From the NCBI GenBank assembly GCA_963746735.1, contig CAVVCO010000037.1, positions 62,001-126,000 of the forward strand: DNA of 64,000 nucleotides. Direction: 5' to 3'. Within the stretch, counting starts at the first letter, position 1. The number at the start of each line of letters is the position of its first letter. A program made the position numbers and the translations under genes. Shown here in pieces: positions 39,415-48,425 of the stretch. This DNA is from CAVSWT01 sp963746735. GTDB taxonomy: Bacteria; Bacteroidota; Ignavibacteria; Ignavibacteriales; Ignavibacteriaceae. The notes below the pieces were generated by a model. It saw nothing but the letters and a program-made list of their open reading frames with translations. It did no database searches and had not been told where the DNA came from.

Positions 39415-41613
39415 ATGAACTTTTTTTACAACTTCATCAAGCTGATATCAAAATACGTTATTCAATCCGTTTCCTTCTTTCTAATTTTTACTTTATCCCT
39501 TCATTCACAATCCAGGATAAACTACGCAAAAAAAGAAATATTTATGAATGGGTCAAATGTAGCCTGGATAAATTTTGCTCGGGACATCGGGCCTGGTAAT
39601 ACAAACTTTGCACAATTCCAAGCTATATTTCAAGAGATGCATGCGGCAGGAGGAAACTCTTTTCGTTTGTGGCTGCACACTGATGGTACCAGCACCCCGG
39701 AATTTGATTCAAATGGATTAGTTGTCGGACCGGGTGCAGGCGCAATATCTGATTTAAAAAGAATATTGGATCTTGCCTGGCAAAACAATATTGGATTGCT
39801 TTTATGTCTATGGTCGCATGATATGATGAACACTTCAAAATCAACTACTGTTTTGGACAGAAACCAGAAATTACTAACAGATACTTCTGCAATTAGAGCT
39901 TATATAAATAATGCACTCATTCCAATGGTTGATTCTGTAAAAGGGCATCCGGCTATTATTGCCTGGGAAATTTTTAACGAGCCTGAAGGATTTACAGAGA
40001 TTGGGAATTGGTCAACAACAAGGCATGTTTCCGAGTATGATGTTCAGAGATTTGTTAATCTAACTGCAGGCGCTATTCATAGAGAAGATCCAAAAGCAAA
40101 AGTAACAAATGGGACATGGGGATTAACTGCTCAGACTGATGTAGTTTCTCCGGCAGCACCTTTAAGAAAAACTTTTTATAATTCTTTAACTGAAGATCAA
40201 AAGCTGGAAATGGAAAATGAATTTGAAATTAAATATGGCTTTTATTTATCAGCTCAAGAATTAATAGATAGGTATTATACTTCAGCAATTGGAAATACGA
40301 ATTTTTACAGAGATGACAGATTGATTAATGCTGGAGGAGATTCATTAGGCACTTTAGATTTTTATACTGTTCATTATTATAGCTGGGCAGGAACTTCACT
40401 TTCACCATTTCATCACCCGGATTCAACCTGGAAATTAACAAAACCTTTAGTTATAGCAGAGTTTTATGTGATAGATACATACGGAGTGCTGTGGCAGAAT
40501 CTCTATAATCAATTATATAATACAGGTTATGCCGGTGCGATGTCATGGCAATGGTTAGGAGATACACCAGAAAATGATAATGCAAAAAATAATGATCATT
40601 CCAGGACAATAAGTAATCTTCAAGACATTTGGACAAATCATCAATCATCAGTTGAAATTTCAATTGCACCAAGTGTTACCATAACAAGCCCTGAGAACAA
40701 TTCAATCTTTCCGGATAGTTCTGAAATTTTGATAACGGCAGATGTTACTGATAGTGTAAGAAACATAGTTCGTGTTGAGTTCTATGCAAACGATACTTTA
40801 ATGATTGGCGAAAAAGATACTTTACCATACAGTATCACCTGGAAAAATATGCCTTCCGGTAATTATGATATAAAAGCAATAGCTATTGACGATGAAGGAT
40901 ATCTATGGCCTTCCAAAACTATTTCAATAGGAATTGGTGAAGCTGCAATTAATAAATTAGAAGCTGAATATGCAATTCTTCAAGGCTCACCGACAAAAAT
41001 TACAGATGCAACAGCAAGCAATGGAAGCTATGTTACCATGAAGCAGACAGGAACAATCACCTGGATAGTATCCAATGTCCCTAATGATGGAGATTATGGA
41101 GTTGTCTTTAGATATCGATTATCCTTCGGCACCCCCAAAAATCAATTAATATATGTTAATGGAGATAGTGTTGCAGATGTAGCTTTTACAAGTGATACAA
41201 TTAAATGGCTTGATAAAAATTTAACAATAAATTTGAAACAGGGAATTGACACAATCCAGATGGTTCTTTATTGGGGATGGATGGATTTAGATTACTTAGG
41301 TGTGCCCGTCGGAATAGTTACTTCAGTTGAAAAGAATTCTCAAATATCCAAAACTTTTTCTTTAAGCCAAAATTATCCTAATCCGTTTAATCCGTCTACC
41401 AATATTCAATTTACAATAGTGAAAGAGGGCGCTGTTAATTTATCAATATACAATATACTTGGACAGAGGGTAGCTACTATAATTAATAAGGATTATTCTC
41501 CTGGATCTTATACTATTAGATTTGATGGTGCTAATCTTAGCAGCGGTGTATATATATACGTTTTAAATTCAGAGGGATTAACTCTTAACAGGAAAATGAT
41601 TCTTCTTAAATGA
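39415..41613 (+). CDS. GH5-type beta-mannanase with Ig-like and CBM35/6-like domains and T9SS tail
   Basis: Secreted endo-acting enzyme, 732 residues, exported by Sec and T9SS. After the signal peptide, the catalytic barrel ('MNGSNVAWINFARDIGPG', 'GGNSFRLWLHTDG', 'AWEIFNEPEG' with acid/base Glu about residue 189, 'YTVHYYSW', 'LVIAEFYV' with nucleophile Glu about 349) fits clan GH-A beta-mannanases. Then an Ig-like domain ('SVTITSPENNSIFPDSSEILI'), a CBM35/6-like domain ('LEAEYAILQGSPTKITDATASNGSYVTM'), the type often found on mannanases, and the sorting domain ('NYPNPFNPSTNIQF'). A lipoprotein mannanase follows directly. Confidence 0.83.
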   Translation: MNFFYNFIKLISKYVIQSVSFFLIFTLSLHSQSRINYAKKEIFMNGSNVAWINFARDIGPGNTNFAQFQAIFQEMHAAGGNSFRLWLHTDGTSTPEFDSNGLVVGPGAGAISDLKRILDLAWQNNIGLLLCLWSHDMMNTSKSTTVLDRNQKLLTDTSAIRAYINNALIPMVDSVKGHPAIIAWEIFNEPEGFTEIGNWSTTRHVSEYDVQRFVNLTAGAIHREDPKAKVTNGTWGLTAQTDVVSPAAPLRKTFYNSLTEDQKLEMENEFEIKYGFYLSAQELIDRYYTSAIGNTNFYRDDRLINAGGDSLGTLDFYTVHYYSWAGTSLSPFHHPDSTWKLTKPLVIAEFYVIDTYGVLWQNLYNQLYNTGYAGAMSWQWLGDTPENDNAKNNDHSRTISNLQDIWTNHQSSVEISIAPSVTITSPENNSIFPDSSEILITADVTDSVRNIVRVEFYANDTLMIGEKDTLPYSITWKNMPSGNYDIKAIAIDDEGYLWPSKTISIGIGEAAINKLEAEYAILQGSPTKITDATASNGSYVTMKQTGTITWIVSNVPNDGDYGVVFRYRLSFGTPKNQLIYVNGDSVADVAFTSDTIKWLDKNLTINLKQGIDTIQMVLYWGWMDLDYLGVPVGIVTSVEKNSQISKTFSLSQNYPNPFNPSTNIQFTIVKEGAVNLSIYNILGQRVATIINKDYSPGSYTIRFDGANLSSGVYIYVLNSEGLTLNRKMILLK

Positions 41614-41660
41614 AAATTCAGATTATTAATAACATTACCATATTTTTCCTGGAGAAGTAA

Positions 41661-43013
41661 TTGCGGCATATCCCAAAAGTCATTTTGTTAATCTCATTTT
41701 CAATTTTGTTTTCAGCTTGTTCTACATTTCTTTTTAAAGGTAAGCCAAATTATATAATAGCAAAAGACGGCCATTTTTTTCTTGATGGCAAGCCTTATTA
41801 TTTTGTCGGGACCAATTTATGGTATGGATGCTATATTGGCTCTCCAGGTAAAACTGGTGATAGAGAAAGACTAAAAAGAGAGCTTGACCGCTTAAAATCA
41901 ATTGGGGTAACAAATCTCCGAATTCTTGGGGCTTCTGAAAGTTCATATATAAAAAATTCTTTGAAGCCTGCAATTCAAACTTCAGCTAATGTATATGACG
42001 AAAGTTTATTGGAAGGATTGGATTTTCTTCTAAGTGAAATGAAAAAAAGAGATATGAAAGCGGTAATATTTCTAAATAACTATTGGGAATGGTCGGGCGG
42101 AATGGCTCAATACAATTATTGGTCGGGAGATACTCCTGGTGTAGATCCTTCAAATCCGCCAAATAATTATCCAAACTTTATGAACTATTCGGCAACATTT
42201 TATAAGAATGTTAAAGCTCAAAAATTATTTTTCAATTTTCTTCAGATGCTAATTACACGAGAAAATACATGTACCGGTGATTATTATTTTGAAGACCCGG
42301 CTATCATGTCGTGGGAGTTAGCTAATGAACCTCGCCCGGGAAGAGGTGAAAAAGCCAAAGAATATATAGACCATTTTTATAAATGGATTGATACTACAGC
42401 TAAATTTATTCACACTATTGATCCTAATCATTTAGTAACTACAGGAATGGAAGGGCTAGCTGGCAGTTTAGAAGACTCAGCTATTTTTATTAACTCACAT
42501 AAAGATAGGTATATAGATTATGCAACATTTCACCTCTGGCCAAAAAATTGGAGCTGGTTTGATGCTAAACATAGTGATGAAACTTATCCTAGAACAGAAG
42601 AGAATGCTGTCAATTATATTAATAAACATATAATGTTTGCACGCATTCTTAACAAACCCATTGTCATGGAAGAATATGGTTTACCGAGAGACAGCGAGTT
42701 TTACAGCGCAGGTACTCCAACTAAAATTCGTGATAAATATTTTAAGAAGATTCTTGGCTTAATTGCAGACAGCGCAGCTGCGGGTGCACCAATTTCAGGC
42801 TCTAATTTTTGGGGCTGGGGAGGAGAAATCCGTGGTTTGCATCCTGATTTTAAATGGCAAACTGGAGATCCTTTTACAGGAGATCCGCCTCAAGAGCCGC
42901 AAGGATTAAATTCGGTTTTTGATACTGATACTTCAACAATTAATATTTTTAAAACAATAGCTGAAAGATTAAAATCGATAAGTCTGAAACCAACTTTAAC
43001 AGTATCTCAATAG
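41661..43013 (+). CDS. GH5 (subfamily 7-like) endo-beta-1,4-mannanase, lipoprotein
   Basis: Membrane-anchored mannanase, 450 residues. TTG start with GGAGAAG Shine-Dalgarno; lipobox 'FSILFSACS'. Catalytic-domain motifs closely follow GH5_7 mannanases: 'FFLDGKPYYFVGTNLWYGCYI', 'GVTNLRILGASES', 'VIFLNNYWEWSGGMAQYNYW', 'ELANEPRPG' (acid/base Glu about 223), 'FHLWPKNWSWFD', 'VMEEYGLPRD' (nucleophile Glu about 338) and 'GSNFWGWGGE'. It probably cuts mannan at the cell surface or oligosaccharides in the periplasm. Next comes a sugar symporter and a mannosylglucose phosphorylase. Confidence 0.92.
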   Translation: MRHIPKVILLISFSILFSACSTFLFKGKPNYIIAKDGHFFLDGKPYYFVGTNLWYGCYIGSPGKTGDRERLKRELDRLKSIGVTNLRILGASESSYIKNSLKPAIQTSANVYDESLLEGLDFLLSEMKKRDMKAVIFLNNYWEWSGGMAQYNYWSGDTPGVDPSNPPNNYPNFMNYSATFYKNVKAQKLFFNFLQMLITRENTCTGDYYFEDPAIMSWELANEPRPGRGEKAKEYIDHFYKWIDTTAKFIHTIDPNHLVTTGMEGLAGSLEDSAIFINSHKDRYIDYATFHLWPKNWSWFDAKHSDETYPRTEENAVNYINKHIMFARILNKPIVMEEYGLPRDSEFYSAGTPTKIRDKYFKKILGLIADSAAAGAPISGSNFWGWGGEIRGLHPDFKWQTGDPFTGDPPQEPQGLNSVFDTDTSTINIFKTIAERLKSISLKPTLTVSQ

Positions 43014-43225
43014 AGGTCTAGTATTTTTAATTAATTAAAATTTAATGTTTTAAAAGATAGAAAAATCTTTACTACCGTGAATAAATTATTAAATCTATAA
43101 CTAATTATTATTATGATAAAATGTTAATGTTGTAAAAGAGGGAAAGTTTCTATTTGCAATGAAAAATAATAAGTATTGGATGGCATTATTTATGTCAATT
43201 ACAAATAAAATTTTTTCTATTTCAT

Positions 43226-45097
43226 ATGAATTTAAGCTTACTTGATATCTCAATTATAGTTGCCTATCTGGTAATCATCGTCGTTCTTGGGGTTGTTCTA
43301 TCCAAAAGAGCTTCAAAAAACATTGATAACTATTTTCTTGGCGGCAATAAAATACCCTGGTGGATTTTGGGGATTTCAAATGCGTCCGGGATGTTCGATA
43401 TAACAGGCACAATTTGGCTTGTAATGCTGCTTTTCATTTATGGAGTTAAAAGTATATTCATTCCCTGGGCTTGGCCGATTTTCAATCAGATTTTCCTTAT
43501 GGTCTTTTTGTCAGCATGGCTTCGGCGTTCAAATGTGATGACGGGTGCTGAATGGCTGAAGACAAGATTTGGCGAGGGAAGAGGAGCATTTCTTTCTCAT
43601 ATTATAATTGTTGTTTTTGCAATTATAGGAGTTATTGGGTTTTTAGCTTATGGATTTAAAGGTTCAGGATTATTTTTTAAAACATTCCTGCCCTGGGATT
43701 TTTCTCCCGATGTTTACGCTTTAATTATAATGTCAATTACTGCCATTTACGTGATTAAAGGAGGAATGTACAGTGTAGTTTTAACAGAAATTATTCAGTT
43801 CATTGTAATGACAATTGCATCAGTTGCGATTGGAATTATTGCAATGTATAAAGTCAGCCCTGAAATGCTGCAAGCCGTTCTCCCCACTGGCTGGGATCAA
43901 GTTTTATTTCACTGGAAACTTGATATCGATTGGTCAAATATTTTACCAAGCTTAAATCAAAAAATAGCAAGCGATGAGTATTCTTTATTTGGTTTCTTTT
44001 TCATGATTGTGCTTTTTAAAGGATTTCTGGTCAGCCTTGCCGGCCCAGCTCCAAATTATGATATGCAGAGAGTTCTTGCTACAAAAAATCCTGTAGAAGC
44101 CTCAAAGATGAGCGGGATGGTAAATGTTGCTTTATTTTTTCCACGGTACATGATGATTGCTGGACTTACAGTTTTGGCACTCGCATTTTTTATTCCACAA
44201 ATTAATGCAATGGGTGCTAATTTCGATTTCGAAAGTCTACTACCTATAGCAATAAAAGAATTTGTTCCTGATGGGTTAAAAGGAATATTAATTGCTGGTT
44301 TAATAGCGGCTTTTATGTCTACATATGCAGCTACGGTTAATGCTGCTCCTGCTTATTTGGTTAATGATATTTATAAAAAATATTTTAAGCCGAACGCAAG
44401 TGAAAAAACGTATGTAAGAATGAGTTACTTAGTTTCTTTCGGAGTTATTGCCATTGGTTGTGTATTCGGGTTTATGATGAAATCGGTAGATCAAGTTACA
44501 CTTTGGATTGTAAATTCATTATATGGCGGATATACTGTTGCCAATGTTCTTAAATGGTATTGGTGGCGATTCAATGGATACGGATATTTTTGGGGAATGG
44601 TTTCGGGATTGGCTTCTTTATTTATTGTACCCACCTTATTTCCTAATTTGAATTCTTTGGAATCTTTCCCTGCGATACTTGTAATTTCGTTAATTGGCAG
44701 CATAGCGGGAACTTTACTTACTAAGCCAGATGATGAAAAAGTTTTGATGAACTTCTATATGAATGTCAAACCATGGGGTTTCTGGAAACCTATCCATGAA
44801 AAAGTTATAAAAGAACATCCTGAATTTGTAGGAAATAAAAATTTTAAAAAAGATGCCAGCAATATTGTTGTTGGAATTATCTGGCAGCTAAGCTTAATGG
44901 TTGTTCCGATCTATATGGTTATACGCAAATTTGATTTTATGCTTATAGGAATAGTCATAATGATTGTTACCACCATTATTTTAAAATTTAATTGGTGGGA
45001 TAAGCTTGAACAATCGTATGGGGAAAAAACTTACGCAAAATTAGAACCCAAACCGATTGTAGTATTAGAAAATGATTTACTCGAAGTAAAAGAATAA
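43226..45097 (+). CDS. Sodium:solute symporter (SSS family), likely mannobiose/oligosaccharide importer
   Basis: Inner-membrane symporter of 623 residues with ~14 hydrophobic segments. SSS motifs include 'IDNYFLGGNKIPWWILGISNASGMFD', 'IKGGMYSVVLTEIIQF', and 'LIAAFMSTYAATVNAAPAYLVNDIYKKYFKP'. It lies 5 bp before the mannosylglucose phosphorylase gene, an arrangement that suggests import of mannobiose or a similar disaccharide. The actual sugar is inferred from that neighbour. Confidence 0.87.
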   Translation: MNLSLLDISIIVAYLVIIVVLGVVLSKRASKNIDNYFLGGNKIPWWILGISNASGMFDITGTIWLVMLLFIYGVKSIFIPWAWPIFNQIFLMVFLSAWLRRSNVMTGAEWLKTRFGEGRGAFLSHIIIVVFAIIGVIGFLAYGFKGSGLFFKTFLPWDFSPDVYALIIMSITAIYVIKGGMYSVVLTEIIQFIVMTIASVAIGIIAMYKVSPEMLQAVLPTGWDQVLFHWKLDIDWSNILPSLNQKIASDEYSLFGFFFMIVLFKGFLVSLAGPAPNYDMQRVLATKNPVEASKMSGMVNVALFFPRYMMIAGLTVLALAFFIPQINAMGANFDFESLLPIAIKEFVPDGLKGILIAGLIAAFMSTYAATVNAAPAYLVNDIYKKYFKPNASEKTYVRMSYLVSFGVIAIGCVFGFMMKSVDQVTLWIVNSLYGGYTVANVLKWYWWRFNGYGYFWGMVSGLASLFIVPTLFPNLNSLESFPAILVISLIGSIAGTLLTKPDDEKVLMNFYMNVKPWGFWKPIHEKVIKEHPEFVGNKNFKKDASNIVVGIIWQLSLMVVPIYMVIRKFDFMLIGIVIMIVTTIILKFNWWDKLEQSYGEKTYAKLEPKPIVVLENDLLEVKE

Positions 45098-45102
45098 TAT
45101 TA

Positions 45103-46293
45103 ATGAACCAAAAAGAATTTGATAAGAAAGTTAAAAGTTTATTAGTTCAGCATGAAAATTTAATTACCAGGAAGAATACAATTGCAGAAAAGGATAATGG
45201 TATCTTCAACCGGTATAAATACCCGGTATTGACAGCAGAACACACTCCACTTTTCTGGAGGTACGATCTTGACTATACAACAAATCCTAATTTGCTTGAA
45301 AGACTGGGAGTAAACGGAACATTCAATGCTGGGGCAATCGAAGTTGGTGGTAAAATATTGTTGGGAGTTAGAGTTGAAGGAAGTGACCGTAAATCTTTTT
45401 TAGCTATTGCCGAATCTCCAAACGGAATTGATAATTTTAGATTTTGGGATTATCCGATTACCATGCCGGAAACCAATAACCCGGATACGAATGTTTATGA
45501 TATTCGATTCATTAAACATGAAGATGGTTGGATATACGGATTGTTCTGCACAGAAAGAAAAGACCCTGATGCACCAATTTCTGATACTTCTTCAGCTTCT
45601 GCTCAATGTGGAATTGCAAGAACAAAAGATTTTAAAAATTGGGAAAGGCTGCCCGATCTAAAGACTAAATCACCGCAGCAGCGTAATGTTGTTCTTCATC
45701 CTGAATTTTATAAAAAGAAATATGCTTTCTATACTCGTCCGCAAGATGGATTTATTGAAACAGGTTCAGGAGGCGGAATCGGCTGGGGACTTGCAGATAA
45801 AATGGAAAACGCCGTCATCGAAAAAGAAATTATAATTAATGACAGACAATATCACACTATAAAAGAAGTAAAAAATGGGATGGGTCCCGCACCAATAAAA
45901 ACAGATAAAGGCTGGCTGCAGTTAGCTCATGGTGTTAGAAATACTGCTGCTGGATTACGATATGTGCTTTACCTTTTTCTAACAGACTTGAAGGACCCAT
46001 ATAAAGTAATTGCAGAACCGGGAGGATATTTTATCGCTCCACAGGGTGAAGAAAGAATAGGCGATGTTTCAAATGTAGTTTTCAGTAATGGTTGGGTTGA
46101 ACGTAAAAACGGAGAAGTATTAATTTATTATGCTTCTTCTGATACAAGGATGCACGTAGCTGTTTCGACAGTTGATAAGCTTCTTGATTATGTTTTGAAT
46201 ACTCCGCCGGATTTATTAAGAAGCGCTGCAAGTGTAAAACAAAGGAATGATTTAATTTCAAAGAATCTAAAAATCATCAAAAAGTATGTCTGA
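45103..46293 (+). CDS. GH130 4-O-beta-D-mannosyl-D-glucose phosphorylase
   Basis: Cytoplasmic phosphorylase (EC 2.4.1.281 by family) that converts mannosyl-beta-1,4-glucose and phosphate to mannose-1-phosphate and glucose. The protein follows the GH130_1 pattern almost throughout: 'HENLITRKNT', 'YKYPVLTAEHTPLFWRYDLDY', 'GTFNAGAIEVGGKILLGVRVEG', 'DTNVYDIRFIKHEDGWIYGLFC' with catalytic Asp about residue 133, 'TKSPQQRNVVLHPEF', 'GSGGGIGWGL', 'LAHGVRNTAAGLRYVLY' and 'ERIGDVSNVVFSNGWV'. With an AGE-family 2-epimerase (55791-57067) it completes the known mannobiose route. It shares an operon with the symporter and is closed by a terminator. Confidence 0.93.
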   Translation: MNQKEFDKKVKSLLVQHENLITRKNTIAEKDNGIFNRYKYPVLTAEHTPLFWRYDLDYTTNPNLLERLGVNGTFNAGAIEVGGKILLGVRVEGSDRKSFLAIAESPNGIDNFRFWDYPITMPETNNPDTNVYDIRFIKHEDGWIYGLFCTERKDPDAPISDTSSASAQCGIARTKDFKNWERLPDLKTKSPQQRNVVLHPEFYKKKYAFYTRPQDGFIETGSGGGIGWGLADKMENAVIEKEIIINDRQYHTIKEVKNGMGPAPIKTDKGWLQLAHGVRNTAAGLRYVLYLFLTDLKDPYKVIAEPGGYFIAPQGEERIGDVSNVVFSNGWVERKNGEVLIYYASSDTRMHVAVSTVDKLLDYVLNTPPDLLRSAASVKQRNDLISKNLKIIKKYV

Positions 46294-46319
46294 TTTTTTC
46301 TCGTAACTTCTCCTTATAG

Positions 46320-46363
46320 AAAATGCTATGCATAAATAAGTGAAATTGCATAGCATTTTTTTT
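46320..46363 (+). terminator. Rho-independent terminator after symporter-GH130 operon
   Basis: A perfect 13-bp stem (AAAATGCTATGCA with TGCATAGCATTTT), 14-nt loop and an 8-T run end 27-70 bp after the phosphorylase stop. Textbook intrinsic terminator. Confidence 0.88.
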
Positions 46364-46394
46364 ATTATTGATACCAAAAAATCTAATTATAAAA

Positions 46395-48254
46395 ATGAAT
46401 CTGAAAATTAATCTTAAAAAATTATTTAATGTTTTTTTGTTGGTTAGTTTAAGTTTCCTGTTTATTCACTGCGGTACTACAAGCCAGTTTGATAATTTTA
46501 TAACTGCAAAAAAAGACAAGTTGATGGATGGGGATAAACAATTAAAATTCATTTCTTATAATATTCCCAACCTTCATTACATCGAAGATTATTTGCCTTT
46601 CACTTCTCAAAGCCCATGGACACTGCCAACCGAATTTGAAATTAGAGATGCGCTTACAACTATAAAACAAATGGGAGGAAAAGTCTGTCGAATGTATGTG
46701 CTCTCTGTTAGAAAAAAAGGAGAGTCGAAGAATATCATTCGTCATGTATTGGCTCCAGGTGTTTTTAATGAAGAAGCATTTAGAGCTTTGGATAAAGTTT
46801 TGCAAATTGCAAATGAAGTTGGCGTAAGAGTAATTATTCCTTTTGTTGATAATTGGTGGTGGTGGGGAGGCCCTATAGAATATGCTGATTTCAGAGGTAA
46901 AAAACCTGAAGACTTTTGGACTGACCCGCAGCTTATTTCCGATGTAGAAAAAACAATTAACTTTATTATAAATCGAAAGAACACTTATACTGGGACTTCG
47001 TACAAAGATGATAAAGCAATATTAGGCTGGGAAACCGGAAATGAAATGGATGGCCCCTTAACATGGACAAATACTATTGCAACTTACATAAAAAGTTTAG
47101 ATAAAAATCATCTGGTTATTTTAGGGACTCATTCGCCATTATTAACGCAAGAAGTTTTAAATGATACTACCCTTGATATCTTAACTACACATCATTACGG
47201 TAATCCCGCTAAAACTATATCTAATATTTTACAAAATGAAAAACTGACTAAAGGGAAAAAGCCTTATTATGTTGGTGAATTCGGATTAGTCGATGAGAAA
47301 AGCATCAAAGAAATTGTTGATACAGTTATTAGCAATGATATAACAGGTGCAATGATTTGGAGCTTAAGGTCTCATTATAGAAACGGCGGATTTTATGAAC
47401 ACCAGGAAAACACCGGTGCCGGATCTTATAGATGGCCCGGGTTTGAATCTGGAAAAATGTATAACGAAAAAGATATTGTTGATTTTATGCGAACTAAAGC
47501 TTTTGAAATAAATAATGAAAAAGTTCCACCTATTCAAAGGCCTGAGCCACCAAATTTACTGGACGTTAAAAATGTTTATCATTTATACTGGCAAGGTTCA
47601 ACCGGTGCCTACACTTATGAAATTGAAAGAAGGAATGAAAATAGTGATGCCTGGAAAATAATTGCTGATAGTATCTCTGATGCCAATTTAGCATATCGAC
47701 CTTTGTTTGAAGATACAAGTGCCGAATTAGGTAAAAGTTATTACTATCGTGTTAGAGCAATTAACTCCGGAGGTATTTCTGAAGCTTCAAATGAAGTTGG
47801 GCCAGTCGCAGTAAATTATAAAATGATAATAGATGAACTTAGTGATTCAACAAAAATATTTTCTAAAAATGGAAGATTAGAATTTTTAAAATACCAGGAT
47901 ATTTATAAAGCAAAAGAAGATAACAGCAGGTTGAAGGGAACAGATAGTGCTTATGCAATCTATAGAAGTCCAAGTGAAATTGATTCGGTCAAGCTTGAAA
48001 TATTTTTTACCGGGAAAGAATGTCCAATTGAAGTTTCTGCATCTGATTCTATTTCTAACACTAGTTTTAAATTATTAAATTTTAAGATTGAAACTTTCCC
48101 ACCATATAGTAATTATTATGGAATGTTTACACCTGTTATTTATACTTGTAATGAATTTCCTTTTAACAGTAAATATTTAAAGATAGTATTTAAAAATGAA
48201 GCTCAGTTATGCCGGGTTGAAATTGTTTATGATAATTTAGAATCAATAAATTGA
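46395..48254 (+). CDS. GH5/clan GH-A mannanase-like lipoprotein with FN3-like domain
   Basis: Lipoprotein (signal 'LFNVFLLVSLSFLFIHCG', lipobox Cys), 619 residues from ATG 46395. The barrel has 'KQMGGKVCRMYVLSV', 'VGVRVIIPFVDNWWWWGGPIEY', 'GWETGNEMDG' (acid/base Glu about 217), 'DILTTHHYG' and 'YVGEFGLVD' (nucleophile Glu about 295). An FN3-like domain ('HLYWQGSTGAYTYEIERRNE', 'YYYRVRAINSGG') and an unassigned C-terminal beta domain of ~150 residues follow. It resembles surface mannanases of clan GH-A. Upstream lies the terminator, so it has its own promoter or depends on read-through. Confidence 0.8.
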   Translation: MNLKINLKKLFNVFLLVSLSFLFIHCGTTSQFDNFITAKKDKLMDGDKQLKFISYNIPNLHYIEDYLPFTSQSPWTLPTEFEIRDALTTIKQMGGKVCRMYVLSVRKKGESKNIIRHVLAPGVFNEEAFRALDKVLQIANEVGVRVIIPFVDNWWWWGGPIEYADFRGKKPEDFWTDPQLISDVEKTINFIINRKNTYTGTSYKDDKAILGWETGNEMDGPLTWTNTIATYIKSLDKNHLVILGTHSPLLTQEVLNDTTLDILTTHHYGNPAKTISNILQNEKLTKGKKPYYVGEFGLVDEKSIKEIVDTVISNDITGAMIWSLRSHYRNGGFYEHQENTGAGSYRWPGFESGKMYNEKDIVDFMRTKAFEINNEKVPPIQRPEPPNLLDVKNVYHLYWQGSTGAYTYEIERRNENSDAWKIIADSISDANLAYRPLFEDTSAELGKSYYYRVRAINSGGISEASNEVGPVAVNYKMIIDELSDSTKIFSKNGRLEFLKYQDIYKAKEDNSRLKGTDSAYAIYRSPSEIDSVKLEIFFTGKECPIEVSASDSISNTSFKLLNFKIETFPPYSNYYGMFTPVIYTCNEFPFNSKYLKIVFKNEAQLCRVEIVYDNLESIN

Positions 48255-48284
48255 TTAAACTCCTAACGCAGAGAAAAGCAATGG

Positions 48285-48381
48285 AAAGATGACAACTTTA
48301 TTCTAAAATGGAAAATCAAGATAAAATTGATAATATTTGCGAATAGATGAATGCTTTTTTTGTTTAGTAAGATGTCATCTT
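48285..48381. repeat. Pair of AAAGATGACATCTTT-type inverted motifs, copy A
   Basis: AAAGATGACAACTTT at 48285-48299 and AAGATGTCATCTT at 48369-48381 face each other ~83 bp apart in a gene-free stretch. A similar pair occurs at 52777-52870. They could be ends of a miniature mobile element or a paired binding site. Confidence 0.4.
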
Positions 48382-48425
48382 TAAACACACTTATTGTTAA
48401 TAAATAATTTGAAAGAAATTATAAT

